Under the pieces are notes generated by a model. The model ran no database searches. It was not told where the DNA came from and saw only the letters and a program-made list of their open reading frames with translations. Source: Hydractinia symbiolongicarpus (lineage: Eukaryota; Cnidaria; Hydrozoa; Anthoathecata; Hydractiniidae). Taken from it: 64,000 nucleotides of DNA. Shown here in pieces: positions 12,501 to 25,800 of the stretch. The translations under genes were made by a program, and so were the position numbers. The stretch lies in NCBI RefSeq assembly GCF_029227915.1, contig NC_079876.1, positions 23,746,001 through 23,810,000 on the forward strand, in the 5' to 3' direction. The first letter of the stretch is position 1. The number at the start of each line of letters is the position of its first letter.

Positions 12501-15500
12501 TGTTCAGAATTGCTGTGACATATCTGCTTTCTTGTTTCTTGTTATATTATATTACATTTATGGGTTCATGTCTCATGTAAGTCATAACTCTGTGAATTTA
12601 AATCGTTTTTTTCCCGCTTGGTACTTTAACATCTCAAATGCGTTTGGTTGTTTGAAAACGTTAATTCATTAAAAATGTGTAGTGTAGTCCCTTGTCCATG
12701 ACCATATCAACCGGGAGCGAAGAAGCTATCTTAATTAAATTTGCCATCAGCAATATTTGTTTTTAAAAGTGCACTCCTCCGCCGTTAACATCTCCAGTGA
12801 GTCAACAGCGTGACTGTCGATGTTGCCTTTTTTGTACCTATTTTAATTGCCCTTTTATTGCAATGTGAACGCTCATCTGACATGATAAGTTAACATGTGA
12901 CGTCACTTTAAACACGACATCTTAACACATGACGTCATTTTTAACACGACAAGTTACCACGTGACAACACTTTTACACGGCAAGTTATCAAGGCTGACGT
13001 TTTCTCTTTTTTAGATTTTCCAACGTATTCTAACTGAAGACAAAAACGACTCTTTAAATGTCGAGCAAACTGTCATTCCATCGCACGGCTTGAATATAAC
13101 CGTCAACCGAAAGTATTTATACCAAGACGCATATGACCAGTTATCTGAAGATCGAGCCTCCGATGTGAAAAAGCCAGTCCGTGTGCACATGATTAATGCG
13201 CAAGGTCTTAATGAGGCAGGGATTGATGGTGGAGGCGTGTTCAGGTTCGTTGTGTGGCGGTTATTTTATGCGTTTCATCATTGTTTTTACTTTTCGTCGG
13301 GTAGTCGTCACTTTTTATTGTTGCGGTCAATGTTGTTGGCTTGTTGTGTACTGATATATGCTCTGCATTCGTCATAGAGAATTTATGTCTCAGCTCTTAA
13401 AAACTGGATTTGATCCCAGCTACGGCTTCTTCAAGACCACGTCTCAACAACTTCTCTACCCAAATCCCGATGTTGAGCGGATTCAACCGGATTATATTAA
13501 GCACTTACATTTTCTTGGTCGAATGCTTGGTAAAATAATCTACGAATCAATGATGGTTGAATTACCGTTAGCCGATTTCTTTCTGTGCAAATTGTTAAGT
13601 AAACAAGGCGCCGATGTGGATATTCATCAACTGGAATCGTTAGATCCGGAACTTTATAAGTAAGTTAATGTTTATCCATGGTCACATTAACTCGAATTAA
13701 TTTTTTTTTTTAATATTATGCATGCCACAGAATCTTTTTTTCCTACTTTGTCCGAAAAATTCATTTTGTGTTTTTATATCCTGTTTAACAAAAAAACCAC
13801 AAAAGTATATACAGCTCGATATCTCGAACCTTCAAGGGTACCGACGAAAAAGTTCAAAAATATTGAAAGTTCGAGATATCGAGCGTCGAAGGGCTTTAAA
13901 GTTCAAGATGCCCGTACTTGTTTACAAAACCACGTGGAAATTGTGTTTTTTGGTATTTTATACTTTCCTACGACAGCTTTATTCGTTGACCCTGTCTGCA
14001 ATTCTTTTTAGCATTACATTTCTCAGTCAACGTTTCTACCACGAGCATTTAGGGGGAATTCAAAATTCCTACATTGTAAAAATTCAAAAGTTACATGTAT
14101 CAATCGAACTTTTTATAAAATCGAAGGTTTTTGTTCAAAAATAAGGATAAAGTTCGTGATAAAATATGCTGAAGGAACCGGAAAAATAGTTTGACAAAAC
14201 GAAATAACGAAGTTCGAGATACCTAGCGACTGTAGACTATTCATCTTATTTCATGAGCCCGTAACACTGAGCTAAAAAGGGTTAAGCAGCCTTCTAAATG
14301 GTTTTACGATCCTCCATGTCTTTGAATTTATTTTAACTATGGTATTTACACACCTTAGCGAATAACTTTACCTCCTAGGCAAATATAAAAGCTCTGTTAT
14401 TTGAATTGTGAATGCGCAGGATAATCTTTTTTTTAATTGCATGGAAAATGTCATCTTTTCTGTGTAATCTCACCATCAGGACACCTTGTCTCTATTAGCT
14501 TTTTTTGCTTTGTATTTAGAAATTTGTTATATCTAAAAAATTATGAAGGAGATGTGGATGATTTGGCGTTAAATTTCACCGTTGTGCAAAGTGATTATGG
14601 AGAAACCAGGGTAAGATATTATTCCTGTTGTTACTAGTGGTTAATAAAGTTATGTTTCTACACGCTGTCTTTGTTGAAAAAAATAAAAAAATTATTATAA
14701 CTGAAGGACCTGCTAATATTTTTATGTATAAATAAAATGTTGTGAATTTATATCACAGTGTAAAACAGTTAAAACCAAGTAGAACCAAAAAGAGTGTATT
14801 AATATTGGATAGTTAACACTCAGAAAAGTAACATAACGCTTTTAAAGAAACGCTCAACGAAATGTAAAATTGTATGTGCGTGCGAATTAATTGCGTAAAC
14901 CCGCTAGTGTTGCCCATTGCGCTAAATGTCCCAAAGAACAAAGAAAGAAAGTTCCCACGAAAAAAACGATACTACTATTTGTGTTGTTATTAAAATAAAC
15001 CCTCGCCTTATTAGAAACAAGTTTTGCACAATCCCCTACATTTTCTCAGTCGTGATGGTATCTTTCACATGTTTCATTTTCAGGTGGAAGAGCTTAAACC
15101 TGGTGGGCGAGACATCTGTGTAACTAATAGCAACAGGATCGAATATATTCATTTAATGGCGGACTACAGATTAAATAAACAGGTACTGTCGAGTTGTGTG
15201 CAGATTTTATGATTTGTTGTTTACTCGACAACCAAATTATCTACCATTTTGCTCCATTCCAATTATGTTGACATTTCTCCTTTTTTATATGAAGAAATGA
15301 AAAAGGGTATACTTTTACCAATAAGAAGTACTTAAGTATCTATTAGCCGAGTTTTAAATATATTGTATATACTTAAATATTTGTTTAATACTGGTTTCAT
15401 ATTTTGTGATTTTATGTTTTAGATTCGCAGTCATTGCAACGCTTTTCGCGCAGGTTTAGCTGACGTCATCAATATCGAATGGTTGCAAATGTTTGACCAC

Positions 15501-16924
15501 AGAGAGTTGCAAGTAAGTGTCTGACAGTATCCCTGTTTGACCACAGAGAGTTGCAAGTAAAGTGTCTGACAGTATCCCTGTTTGACCACAGAGAGTTGCA
15601 AGTAAGTGTCTGACAGTATCCCTGTTTGACCACAGAGAGTTGCAAGTAAGTGTCTGGCAGTCCCTGTTTGACCACAGAGAGTGGCAAGTAAGTGTCTGGC
15701 AGTCCCTGTTTGACCACAGAGAGTGACAAGTAAGTGTCTGGCAGTCCCTGTTTGACCACAGAGAGTGGCAAGTAAGTGTCTGGCAGTCCCTGTTTGACCA
15801 CAGAGAGTTGCAAGTAAGTGTCTGACAGTTTCCTTGATTCTTTCACATGAAATCATCAGATTTCTAGAAAATCAGTCTTCCAGAGAAGTAAATGATTTGT
15901 GTATTCAACATAGTTCCATCTGGGTGCAAGGAAGTATAGAATTCAGTGTCAATGTTATGAGAATCAGAGAATTTGACAAAATTTGCTAGAAACATTGAAT
16001 CACAAGCAATGAACCTTTCAAACAATAATTGAATGTATAAATTATTAAATGAATGAATGAATAGATAAATAAAGCAGTGTATCATATTTTGACATCAGCC
16101 TGTTACTCGTTTAGATCTTAATATCAGGAGCAGAAATTCCAGTTGATATGCACGATCTTCGACAGAACACAAATTATTCAGGTCAGTCTTTTTCTCATCT
16201 AAATTATTTATCGGGTCAAATATTCTACAAGGTTTCTGATATTTCCGTAACTTCTCAAATTCTCTCAGTTTGCAGCTTAAAATGAGTGGCTATCCTGTCT
16301 TCTTTTGTATTCGTAGATGTATATAATACATCCATCACTTCATGTTTCATTTTAACATTTTTTGATTATTTAAAACCAATCAAACTCAAAAGTAGACTGA
16401 ATTTTTTGCAGGTTCATATACGGGGGACGAAGCGTACATCAACGAGTTTTGGAACATTTTATACTCACTCACCGACAAACAAAAAAGACAATTTTTAAAA
16501 TTTGTGACAAGCTGTTCGAGACCTCCCCTGTTGGGATTTTCAGTGAGTACTTTGTTATGTGTTAAGCTTTATTATACAGATACGTATGTTGTGTAAATGT
16601 TTCTTGCGTGGAAATTTTTTTTTTACATTTTGCAAACATTCAATTAGCCATAAAAAATTTAACGAACTTAAACTTAAACGAACTTAAAATTGAACTCTCT
16701 ATATCCTGCGCAAATTCGTTAAAATTGCGTTCAAATGTTAACATTCTTTTGTTTAGGAGTTATATCCACAGTTTTGTATTCATTATGGCGGCGAAGAAGA
16801 CAGATTACCCACTGCCAGTACTTGCATGAACTTTTTAAAACTACCAAGATATAAAAACACAGAACTGTTGCGAGCAAGGTTGATATACGCGATCGAGGCG
16901 GAGGCTGGTTTTGAGTTAAGCTAA
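3152..16924 (+). CDS. UBE3C: UBE3C, HECT-type E3 ubiquitin-protein ligase, complete 23-exon gene
   Basis: Exons by eye: 3152-3217, 3356-3409, 3518-3592, 3825-3962, 4834-4952, 5295-5440, 7839-8004, 8280-8473, 9034-9111, 9585-9661, 9781-9881, 10436-10624, 11123-11277, 11805-11953, 12211-12462, 13015-13244, 13378-13659, 14520-14610, 15084-15182, 15423-15512, 16115-16181, 16412-16542, 16757-16924. All have AG/GT borders and compatible phases, giving 1,038 residues (human about 1,083). The start [18 protein letters not shown] matches the family N-terminus. An IQ motif ([12 protein letters not shown]) lies near residues 53-64, then an acidic linker in exon 10. The HECT domain occupies roughly the last 380 residues: [31 protein letters not shown] and [10 protein letters not shown] with catalytic Cys1006. 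The chain ends GFELS. Known role: proteasome-associated ligase that extends polyubiquitin chains (K29/K48) on stalled substrates. Nothing suggests inactivation. Exon 20's donor lies in a minisatellite (separate entry). Confidence 0.97.
3468..3515. repeat. (ATT)n microsatellite in UBE3C intron 2
   Basis: About 15 uninterrupted ATT units directly form the 3' end of intron 2, reaching into the acceptor ATTTTAG at 3511-3517. Length change here would alter the distance from branch site to acceptor. Confidence 0.95.
5441..7838 (+). other. Long UBE3C intron 6 with short dispersed-repeat debris
   Basis: This 2.4-kb intron has no exon-like frame. Between about 6330 and 6730 a motif like TTAATTTTCGCGAA recurs on both strands, as in a degraded small inverted-repeat (MITE-type) element. 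No transposase remains. Otherwise it is plain AT-rich sequence. Confidence 0.5.
8537..8700 (+). repeat. tRNA-derived SINE-like element in UBE3C intron 8
   Basis: GTAGCTTAGTGGTTA resembles an RNA polymerase III A box. GTGGTTTGGTCCAC, about 35 bp on, is a B-box-like arm with two changes from GGTTCGAATCC. The cloverleaf is imperfect: the acceptor stem does not pair well and unrelated sequence follows. A SINE or tRNA relic is therefore more likely than a working tRNA gene. Confidence 0.5.
9900..10060 (+). repeat. (CATT)n/(TTTGTTCA)n simple repeat in UBE3C intron 11
   Basis: Imperfect ATTC and TTTGTTCATTCA units run for about 160 bp. They create long open frames reading Ser-Phe-Ile-His repeats, which are not genes. 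Confidence 0.95.
13806..14235. repeat. Small inverted-repeat element (MITE-like) in UBE3C intron 17
   Basis: GCTCGATATCTCGAAC near 13817 is mirrored by GTTCGAGATATCGAGC near 13868. A further outward copy GAAGTTCGAGATACCTAGCG lies near 14210. Such CTCGATATCTCGAAC ends are typical of short non-autonomous pogo/Tc1-like elements. I infer that class from the ends only. Confidence 0.5.
15489..15830 (+). repeat. 40-45 bp tandem repeat spanning the exon 20 splice donor of UBE3C
   Basis: The last 22 bases of exon 20 plus the start of intron 20 are repeated as a unit: TTTGACCACAGAGAGTTGCA, then AGTAAGTGTCTGACAG. I count eight copies including the genuine exon end (near 15490, 15534, 15579, 15624, 15668, 15708, 15750 and 15793). 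Every copy keeps a donor-like AAGTAAGTG, except the second, which reads GTAAAGTG. Copies 5-7 have lost one A-T step in the spacer (CTGGCAGTCCC) and carry GTGGCAAG or GTGACAAG. The real donor is GT at 15513. Confidence 0.93.
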
Positions 16925-19805
16925 CGAAGCTTTGTTCTTTTTTTTTTGCACAAACACAAAAACTTACAAATTCGTTTCGAGGTCTTGAAACGTGCTTCTG
17001 AAAATTCTATTCCGCGAGACATTGCGATTCTTTTCAAAAGAACGTGATAAATATTGATTATTCTTATCCAGAAATTTAGAATGAAGCTGTAACGTAATTC
17101 AGAGGTGTAAGGACTACAGTTAAATTTTTAATTAAAAATGAAGTTTCGTTTATCTTAATATTATAATTTATATTCAAATTTATTGTATTTATATTTTCAT
17201 ACATTTGTTTACACAAATTGACATTGCTTTTTATTCTCATCCTTTTCGGACAAAGAATGCTCAAAATTATGCTAGACACAACAGTTTTTTCCGCTAAAAA
17301 GAAAATCCAAGCAGTTGTTCAACATCTTTCTGGAAATATTTCAAACAAAATGTGAGGTACTATAACGTGTGAGCATCATCGAAGATCGTCGTTGGTTCAA
17401 GAGGGAATGGGGATAGGTTGCAAAGCCGCAGCTGCAATACCTAAAAATTCTCATTCTGAAAAAGTATCAGGAAAGGATTATAGAGATTTTGTAGAAGCCA
17501 AAGAAGAAGCCATTCTAGAATGATATTTGGTTCCCAATGAAATAGATCAAGAAGCAATAGTGGCCACAACATTGAAAACAAACAAAAAAAGACAAAGTGA
17601 AATCGAGTGCACCAAAAAGTTTTTTACTCAACAAAGAGGAGTAGATAAAACAAAAAAGTGCAGAGTAAAAAAAAACGGTCGATTGTTAGTTCTGATTTAA
17701 AGCGCCAAAAGATTTATTCTCACACAGAAGTTTATTTCCGCAAAATGCAGTTTTGCGGTCTAGTCGAACCGCAAAATTTTCTTCACCAAACACTCTCTTC
17801 CTCACAATAATGCAAATGGTTTATCCACTGTGATTTTTTAAAGGTTTATGAAAATATTGTTCGTTATTTTGTTGTTAATGAGGTTGCAACAGCGAATGTT
17901 TGTTACACGACTTTAACAAATCATCATTGAACATGCAGTATGTACAGCTGCATGTTATGTAGAAGTTGTTTTATAAGAGTTACGGTGCAGGAAAAAGTAT
18001 CCTCCATGAACAAGTCTCCGCTATATAGCATATTTGTATGCGTTTGACAATCCATGTCGAATAGATGACCCGTATCATGTATTGAAGAGCAAACCAATCT
18101 TGCTCCACTTTCATAGTGTTCAGTGTAATACCACTTTTCCAGTGGATTTTTCACCCTATCCTAGCATTGCTTGACACATAGATTCCGTTATTGTTATATG
18201 ATTGCTGTGATTAGCAAACCAAAACTACTCAACCAATTGATTCGTAACTTCTGAGTTCCTTCCCTTGCATCCTTTGTAGCATAGTGTTATACAACAGTGT
18301 CCAGGCATTTTGTCAATGTATCATCTTGTATCGCTCTGTCTGTCTTCCTCTCCTTTCATATTAGACTGGTTATTCAACATTAATAATTTTTCATGACTAA
18401 ATCTGCATTAGAATCCCTAGAACTCGAGTTAAAATAACTCAATGTTGAGTAACTCGAACTTTAAACCCCATACTGGTACTTTTTTTTGTGAACATGAATT
18501 GCCAAAAACGGCTAACCGAATCCTTATTTAAATTCACTTTAATGGATACAAGATTTCCTTGTCAATAGCATGAGTTTTGTCAATATTTCAGCTTGAATTT
18601 CTTTGCTGCAAATTTTTATGCTATTCAATGATCAGAACACTCAAACATTCGATATCTTCGTTCTAAAATCAGTTTGGTAGTTACTGGAAGAATAATGTAA
18701 CTTGTTATATTTGCAACATTGATGGACACCTGATCAAACGACCTTTGTGGTTCATGTCTGTCTCCGCACATACAAGAAAGTAAAAAATGAATGCATTGGT
18801 ATATGAAATAGTATTTTAAGTTCACTTTAGTCTAGCAGTTAAGCTACGAAAATGAGCCCATGAACGTAAGATTTCCAGGTTGTATCAACGAAAAGTCATC
18901 GAGAAAAAGCAGAATAAACGATTTGTTTTATAATTATTTTATATAGAATATAGAAATTATACAAAATAATTGGTTATATGCATAAAGTGAGAAATATCAT
19001 GAGGTTATAAATATAAATTTTATCCTAAAAATATAAAAGGGTAACAAGCCCAAAATTCCACACAATCCTTAATTAAGCGAGTTAAAAAAGTTCCACATAA
19101 GTAAAAGTTTTTTAAAACAACAGAAAATATACACTCAATTAAAATTTAGATTCTTTTAATATCAAATGTGATTATTCAACAGAACAAGGTAACCGAGACT
19201 TATTTGACGTTTTAAGTGCATTCACCATATTAACATGTCCAACTGGATTAATACATGATATGTTAAAAAAAAAGCTTAGGACTTAGAACATGACTTTTCT
19301 ATTTTCTTTAAGAAAAAATGTTAAAAAATTGAAAACTTCAGTAAAATTGGTGGAGGATTTACGGGAAGCGGGTCAGGTGGATGGAAAGGGGGTCAGGTCA
19401 AGGGATGGATTTGAGGGTTTCTGCAGGAATTTGCGCACTCTATTAAAACGAAAGGATAACGATAAAGACGGTATAAAAATAAGATTCATGAAAATTATAT
19501 AATTGTTATAAAAATCAAGATATGCAAAAATTAATGGGTAATTTTGATATGTTAAACTGCTTTCATGGCTGTCATACAACATGACCAATTTGGTTTATAT
19601 CAACATTGCATTATACAGTATGCACGGCTAACTTGGTTCATTCACAGCATAACTGGACTTTATCGTTGAGTACACGATAAGCCCTTTAAAATTTCCTTTT
19701 CATCTGCTTCGTATAATGAACATCAACTGAATACAGCGAAACCAAGTAGGCCGTTTAAACTTAAAAACGATTGAAATAAAATTGCTTTGTAGGCTATATA
19801 TAAAC
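16925..19805. other. Intergenic region between convergent UBE3C and DEPDC1
   Basis: The 3' ends of two convergent genes face each other across about 2.9 kb. No conserved gene is seen. At 17380-17690 a degraded open frame with Lys/Glu-rich text and one stop may be transposon debris, but I cannot place it. A self-complementary CTCGAGTTAA...GAGTAACTCGAAC stretch at 18420-18460 resembles the end of a small inverted-repeat element. Confidence 0.6.
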
Positions 19806-22800
19806 TTATAACATTTCTTCCCTTAAATAAGCGGGTTTCGACGCATGCTTAAAATTCGTTGACCGCTGACTAATAGTACTGCAATTAGATATGTCATCAC
19901 CACAGCATGCTGACTCAGCATAAATATCCGGATAAGCCTTTTGTATCTATGGAAATAAATTAATTACGATAAAAGAAATGTAATGTTTCGACAGAGATAC
20001 TAAATTTTTAAAATGTAAATAGTTAGTTTTTTTTCAGAATAAAAACGGGGGAAAACTTCGCCCTCCTTTATAACCGGAAAATTTTAATACGCGCTCAATA
20101 AACGCTACAGGGTGGGTTACTTAAATGGATTTTTTTTTTGTTTTTCATTTTTTAATGATATCAAAATGGTTTTGTTTTATTTTGACTTGTTGTGATTAAC
20201 AATACTTATTTCTGTGTGCACAACATAACTATTACCGTGGGTTGCTAAAATCAATTATTTATTACCCTGGACCAATTTATTATAATTACAAAAAGTTAAC
20301 CTTCTGTGTCAGCGAGACAATAACTAGAACAGCCTCGCTTTAAAAGCATAGTCGATCAGTTCAATCAAATAGGTCTTATTCCTAATTCATACATCGGCTA
20401 ACTATTATATGCGTTGGACTGAATTGTTTAGTACGGTCAAAGATGTGTGAACAATACCTGTTTTAACCTCCGCTGTTTCTCCTTTTCGTTCAACTCGTTA
20501 TCCTCTAAGATGGAGTTCAGTAAATCACGTATCGCCTTCTTAGACAAATCCTTCGCTTCTTTTTCGTACTGCTCCTTCGTTATTTGAACGCAATAATAAC
20601 GCTGCCTTGACATCGAGCGTGGTTTATCATCTGCGGAAGAGGGTCGCGTACATTTTACATCCTCCACTTCGACTTGTCTTGTAAAACTCTAAAAAAAACA
20701 CGTCAAGTGAGTCACTTGGACAAGGTGGAGCTTGGAGTGCATCTCTCCTTTGCTAGGCTAATAACTTACCGGAGCACCAAGTGTGACAGCTATTTTGTGA
20801 TCCACTTGTACGCGCAAGCCTGAGGGGGTCTAAAAGTATTTTGAAAGTTTTCAGGCATGAAACGCAAATAAAACCCTTTCTGCTTACTTAAAGGCACAAA
20901 CAAACTAAAATACAAATTGTAAAATGGTTGAACATACCTTGAAAACTTCATCATAATATTCCACTAGTAATCCAGATATGCGTATGGCCACCGCATCTTG
21001 GAAACCGACGGATAAAGCTCCTTTTTCTTGTCGTGTTATCAGCCGAAAGAAAGAGTGAATTACCTGCAAAAAATGTAATACTCGCGTTTCTTCACATCAC
21101 AAAAACACTGAAAACCCGGTGCGTTGTTGTAAAACACCGCAGTCTCTGTATCGACAAGTATCGCAATAGCAACGACACCATCGTAATGTCGACAACACTC
21201 ATCGTAACAGTGATAACAAATATACACATACCAAATCTTTATTGGGTAAGTCCTTGCTGATTTCCAGTATTTCGTTACAAGCAATTCCTTTCATGAAGCT
21301 GGCTAACAGTTGGAGCTGACGACGATTCCAACATGGTAGCAACAGCGTCACATGTTGCATTAAACGTATAGCACCTTCCATATTCTCGTAAATAATTTCT
21401 AAAAATAAAGGTAAAGTGTAAAATATTCTGATGTCTTAACGGAAAGCGAGTACCGTACACAACTACGAATAAAATTTTGTTTCAAAGGGATTCACTTTCG
21501 TGTGCAATATGAGGGTGCCACCAAAGTAGCGCTTGCAACGAAACACAACACGAGGATTTTATTCCACAAAATTGTTAGGTGTGCATTCGCAGAAAAGGAA
21601 TTACATGTGGTTGGAAATTTTACGTGCACAAAAAATATACTATCTTCACTCTTAGACAAAAAGTCTAGTGAATGTGTGAACATCATTTAATTAACAGCCT
21701 ACCTGCGCATTCTTGCAACAACGGATACAAATGACACAGTATTAACGGTTCATTTAAAGTTGTATGGTAATGTTCTTTAACTGCTCGATAGACATCTCGT
21801 TCAAAACCAGGATAGTTTGGTAGGTCTTGTAGCACGCTATCATTTGTGTTGTGATTCGAGTTTGGCCCTTAAAATATAAATAATAAATATTTAAGAATAT
21901 AGGAGAAACAAACTAAAAACAAATAAAAAGTTACCTTACAGTGGATTTTAAAATATTATTAATTACTATTATTAGTTTAACACAATTCAATTATAACACA
22001 ACTTAAAAGTCTTAAAGTTGTAGCAAATATTCTAAAATATATGCTTAACTTGATTTATATTGTTGAGTCATCCTCTCTCAATAAAGTGTGTTTCTAAATA
22101 AAGTGGTCAAATACCTTATTGTGGAATAAAAAACAAAAGGATGATAAATTTTTCTTAGTGTGTTAGTAGACTGCAGCATATAATTGAACCAGCTTTAATT
22201 GAATGAAGGATGAAAAACTTTTTAAAAAATTCTAGCTTTTTGTTTTTTTAAAGTTCCCTGGAGTTTTGTTTTGCTGCGAATTTCTGCAACAAATGTTTTA
22301 TGCAGGATATTTTTTGAATCGCATGTGCCTAAGAAAAATTCCCCAATTGTCCCGAAGTCTTCAGTGTCCCCAAGGCGTCAGTGTTACATTTTAAAAACGC
22401 CAACATAATTAGATAAATTAACAGTTCCAGGAAAACACGATTTCAAACATTCTAACAGACGGAGCAATTTCCCCCAGTTTTCTGTTGAGGCAATGATAGG
22501 GTACTCTACAGTTTATCGCTTGTGGTTGTGACGAAAAAGCAACTTACATTCAATTAGACAGTTCATAGCTGATAGTAACCATTCAGGTGCATCATTTGTT
22601 ACTGAAACAAAAGCAAAACAATTTCATGGAAAACAATTTCATGGCAAACAAGTTTAGCGAAAATAATTTTAAATTTTTTCAGTTTCTTTACCATTCGTGC
22701 CACTTTTTATATTTAAAAAATATATGTTACATACATTGCGGAGTGCTCCAGTTCACATTTTTCATAATACTATTTCCACAGACTTGATTCTCATCAAGGA

Positions 22801-25800
22801 AATCAGCTATCCGTTCAATGCCAAGAAGTTTCTTTAAACTAAAAAAACAAAAAAAAAATGGTTAGGTTTCCTAATGCATGCAGATTATTCCAATTTCTCT
22901 TTAAATTAGTTACGTAGTATTTAATCATGAACACACCTTAAAATTACAACAGATTTCCACGTGTCTTCCATATCAGATGTTGTTATTGTTGGACCATACG
23001 TTTCTTTTTCATTAGGTACTACACCAATCGTATCAATGGACCACATACTACTTGCTTTGTACAATGTACTCTTATTTAATCCCCAATTGGATGAATTATG
23101 CGATTTTTGTAGTTTGTTTATCTCAAAATTACTTTTATGAATATCAAGAACGGAGCCAAACTTTCTGTTCCGTAATATATTGTTTTGCGATAAACTTCTA
23201 CGTCGCATTGGATGTGACGAACATGGTTTATGTCTGATTTTTGTAAGCCTTGGAGACGTTGCAACGGTACTAGAAGAACAAAGAGGTACAAGTGTTGGCT
23301 TAACAACAGGCTTGCGTTTACCCTCTTTTCTCCTTTGCATTGCATCCTTTTCTTTAACCAGTGGGTTGATGTGTGCCTCCTCATGATCAGCAACAGGTTG
23401 ATTCATTGGTGTCTGCTTTGACTGTGCATTTTTATTCGGTTTATATCCAGGTAGATTAACAATGTCATATGAATTATAACTAGAAACATGATTGATATGT
23501 GAAGGCTTCTCACCAAGCACAGCAACTGCTTTCCGTGGCAGCAAATTGCTCATGTAACCTTTGGTTTCAAGATTGCTATCAGATTTAACAAAGCGATTTA
23601 ACTCCTTTTTCTGTTTTTTTGAGGGGGAAAGCATGTCACTCTTTTCAGAAGCTGTTGGTTGTCGTTTCCCTAATGTTACAGTATGTCTTCGTGAGACAGC
23701 CGAAGCATTTGGCGAACCTTTTGCAAACTTCCGTATGATTGCCCTCTTTTTGTTTCTTTTACGTGCTGCAACTACTTCATTCATCTTATTATCATTATTT
23801 GTAGTTGACTTTAAAAACGGTGGTACGTTATTGGTGTTGGAAACAACCTTCTTGTTGAAGCGAAGGGAATTACTTCTAAAAAATTGTGTTTGACTGATAC
23901 TTGTGTTGAAGACATCTTCATTATCTTCTTCTTCTGGATCAAATAGTATGTCAGAATACTTGCTGCCAACAGCTGTTGTCATTGATATGTTGTTCAAATC
24001 AAGTGCTAATGGCGTCATACAGCTACTTACAGATTTGCTTTTTTTCACGTCGTCATTTTTAACAGCAGGTGGAATATTATTCTCAACAACCTTTCCAAGT
24101 GGAGTTTGTTGACATTCCTCCAAAGTTATTGTACGTGAATTTCGACGTGCAAAAATTTTTATTAACTGACTTATAGAGTTTTGAGATGAAACATTTTCTT
24201 TATCATGCTTAGGATGATTTTCTTCAATGTTTTCTTTTTCTTCAATGAAGGTATATAGGCAGTTTGTGTCTTGAAATTTCTTTGATGTTTTCCCAGCAAC
24301 ATGTTGAAAGACGTCGTTTTCCTGAAATTTCTGAAGTAACATAAAAGCTTGTTCTCTTGTCACATGAGCACCAAATGAAGAACTGTTTCGAAGGTAATTA
24401 TGTAGCCAGTCGAGAGCTTCTGCACCAGTAAAACATTGTTCATAACTTTTTAATCTCCAACGTCTCCGTTTTAACTCCATTCCTTCTTTAAAACTGTTAA
24501 GAAGTTGGTTCCACTAAAAATATACAATAGTAAGTTGGACTGTTTTGTTTAACAAATGGTCTACGAGGCCAACAAATTCTGAATTTACGGGAGCAAAAAT
24601 GAAAAAGTTGAATAGTCCAGGATGATGGATGATCTAAAAAACTACTCCAGAAGCAGCTCTGAAAATTTCCAAATTGAAAATACTTAATTAATCAACTTTA
24701 AAATACAATTCAGTTGACATAAAAAAGTTATTTTCATGTTAAATGCAAAATATAGATGGAAAATAACTTATACTTACCTTTTTAGTGCTTTTGGGCGTTT
24801 ATATTACTTTTTTAGGGAGGTATGCAAAGATCGGTAAAAATAGGCAAAAATGTCACAGAAGGCATATTGTCGAAGGTTATAATTTTGAATTTATCCATAC
24901 TTAATTAATTGGTAAGTAGAAATAACTTAATAGGTACTGGTAAATGCATGACAAAACATTTTATTTAAATAAATAATTTATGCCACAATGGCTTCCAAAG
25001 ATGGCTAAAAGTCATAAAAAATTGGAAAAAATGTCAAAACTGCAATATTGTGATCGTTATATCTTCAGATCTCTTTGAGCTGCAACCTTCAAAATTAGCA
25101 GGTAAGGAGGTTCAATAGGTACTGTGAAATGCAAAATAAACAGCTTAATTAAATAATTTAAAAATGCCACAATGGCTTCCAAAAATGGCTGAAAATTCTT
25201 TTGCTATATATATTAAAAATGTGAGTTTGGTGTATATTTTGCAGCTGAAAAATATCCATTTATTAACTCAACCAACTTAACTACTTTACACAGTAAAGGT
25301 GAACTTGAAAAACCATTAATATCTAACTCAAATTGTCAAGCTACTATAAATGCTAAAAATATCCAAATCTTCCTTATCCATGACATGCTTCATTCATGGA
25401 AATTCCAATTAAACAGGAATTATTGTTGGAGCTCATGTCTGCTTTCTTTAAAGGTTTGTTTAAATTAAACTAGTAAATGCAACTGCCTTTACCTTTACCT
25501 CCCCAGTCTACTTTTTCATGGAAATAGAACAAAAATTACTACATTTTCTTAAGAATAGGATATCAACTGCTGTCTTATTGGGATATAATACTAACCTGCT
25601 TTTTTATGGGAATAGTAGCTATTTATGTTCTATTCCCATGGGGAAACAATGGATGTTCTTTATCATGTTGTGCTGTAGATATATGTAAAATGTTTAAATA
25701 AACCAACATGCTTGGCTGGCTAAAAAGTTCAGGTGAGGTAAATCTATCAGCTGTAGAAATCTTTGCACACTGTGTTCTGCTACTTCATAATATTTCCTTT

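Noticed and set aside
13718-14144. Two plus-strand frames in UBE3C intron 17
   Set aside because: They run through an inverted-repeat element and lie between two well-placed UBE3C exons.
15431-15856. Two long overlapping minus-strand frames with repeated [10 protein letters not shown]-type peptide
   Set aside because: They are pure read-through of the 40-45 bp minisatellite at the UBE3C exon 20 donor, antisense to a proven exon.
17380-17700. Lys/Glu-rich open segment, possible retroelement gag or transposase piece
   Set aside because: Contains a stop, no recognisable motif and no terminal repeats nearby.
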